Source: Prevotella sp.
Lineage (GTDB): Bacteria; Bacteroidota; Bacteroidia; Bacteroidales; Bacteroidaceae
Length of the DNA stretch: 36,936 nt
Direction of reading: 5' to 3'
Assembly: GCA_017443345.1 (NCBI GenBank)
Contig: JAFSNR010000123.1
Location: forward strand, 1-36,936
The translations under genes were made by a program, and so were the position numbers. Under the pieces are notes generated by a model. That model did not search any database. It was not told the DNA's origin and saw nothing but the letters and a program-made list of their open reading frames with translations. Positions 36,824 to 36,936 of this stretch are shown piece by piece. How positions within the stretch are numbered: position 1 is the stretch's first letter; each line of letters begins with the position of its first letter.

Positions 36824-36936
36824 TTATTCCATATCATCAAATAGAGTTAATTCCGTGAGATTATGATTGAGATTGACCGAGTTTTTAGGCTGAGTAATAA
36901 GTTCTCTGAGTGGGGTGCGCTCCAAAGCAGAGACTC
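36824..36936 (-). CDS. C-terminal end of an unidentified gene running off the window
   Basis: The minus-strand frame open to the right edge ends at TAA 36824-36826 and reads VSALERTPLRELITQP, continuing to NHNLTELTLFDDME. The composition looks like real coding sequence and no other frame is open, but only 37 codons are visible. The charged, helical tail with an LTLFDD end would fit several families, possibly a transposase, but nothing firm can be said. A small hairpin GCGAT/ATCGC follows at 36806-36819. Confidence 0.35.
   Translation of the reverse strand, partial: VSALERTPLRELITQPKNSVNLNHNLTELTLFDDME

Overview
The window looks like a chromosomal segment from a member of the Bacteroidales, most likely Prevotella or a close relative. 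Spacers repeatedly carry the Bacteroidetes promoter box TAnnTTTG (TATCTTTG, TATATTTG, TAATTTTG, TACTTTTG), Shine-Dalgarno sequences are mostly absent, and many products belong to families common in that group: DUF4112, DUF6624, DUF6273, BspA-type LRR proteins, a HU-like DNA-binding protein with a winged-helix tail, and short lipoproteins. No rRNA, tRNA, CRISPR array or intact insertion sequence was seen.

Layout. 1-2009: the end of an EcoRI-type adenine methyltransferase gene (minus strand) behind a long, highly structured leader or small RNA; then a plus-strand protein of unknown function whose whole 5' leader is an 11-nt periodic array. 2023-4758: two GNAT acetyltransferases, MmcQ/YjbR, a rhodanese lipoprotein and a TSUP permease. 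8370-4730 (minus): a compact six-gene run of glutathione peroxidase, Tat-exported flavodoxin-like oxidoreductase, hotdog thioesterase, ElaA, NimA-like flavoprotein and MBL hydrolase. 8516-11376: a divergent set made of an esterase/aldo-keto reductase fusion, a nitroreductase lipoprotein with an in-frame TGA near its end, and another flavodoxin-like oxidoreductase. Together these two sets read as a redox and detoxification cluster around one divergent promoter. 11409-12065: two small membrane proteins. 12239-13339 (minus): a second copy of the unknown protein, again with an 11-nt periodic leader. 13436-16112: an AT-rich accessory block. 16141-18989: HAD-like protein, PheC-like binding protein, cupin-MsrA fusion, small hydrolase. 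19144-20070: an HTH remnant and an intact higBA module with terminator. 20086-28694: M18 aminopeptidase, methyltransferase/HAD pair, YjbQ, SagB-type nitroreductase, 4Fe-4S membrane protein, DUF6624 lipoprotein and HU-like protein, interspersed with gene remnants. 28954-30127: ECF sigma factor and a downstream membrane protein. 30248-33996: thioesterases, a flavodoxin-like protein, a His-rich secreted protein and several decayed genes. 34006-36626: two tandem DUF6273 lipoproteins and a macro-like protein; a truncated reading frame runs off the right edge.

The strongest unexplained signal is the pair of 11-nt periodic leaders. Two homologous genes of unknown function (1272-2009 and 12239-12979) are each preceded by a degenerate array with a strict 11-nt period. 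Each array starts a few bases after a TAnnTTTG promoter box and, in the register used here, ends exactly 9 nt before the ATG: 23 units (253 nt) in one and 30 units (330 nt) in the other. The two arrays share architecture but not sequence, and neighbouring units resemble each other and drift along the array. I know of no described element of this kind.

Two other themes stand out. Promoter/leader cassettes are duplicated in front of unrelated genes (23047 and 27962; 8483 and 10082; 30499 and 31931). There are also many gene remnants, several of which keep both ends but have lost the middle, two of them with GC-rich palindromes at the scar.
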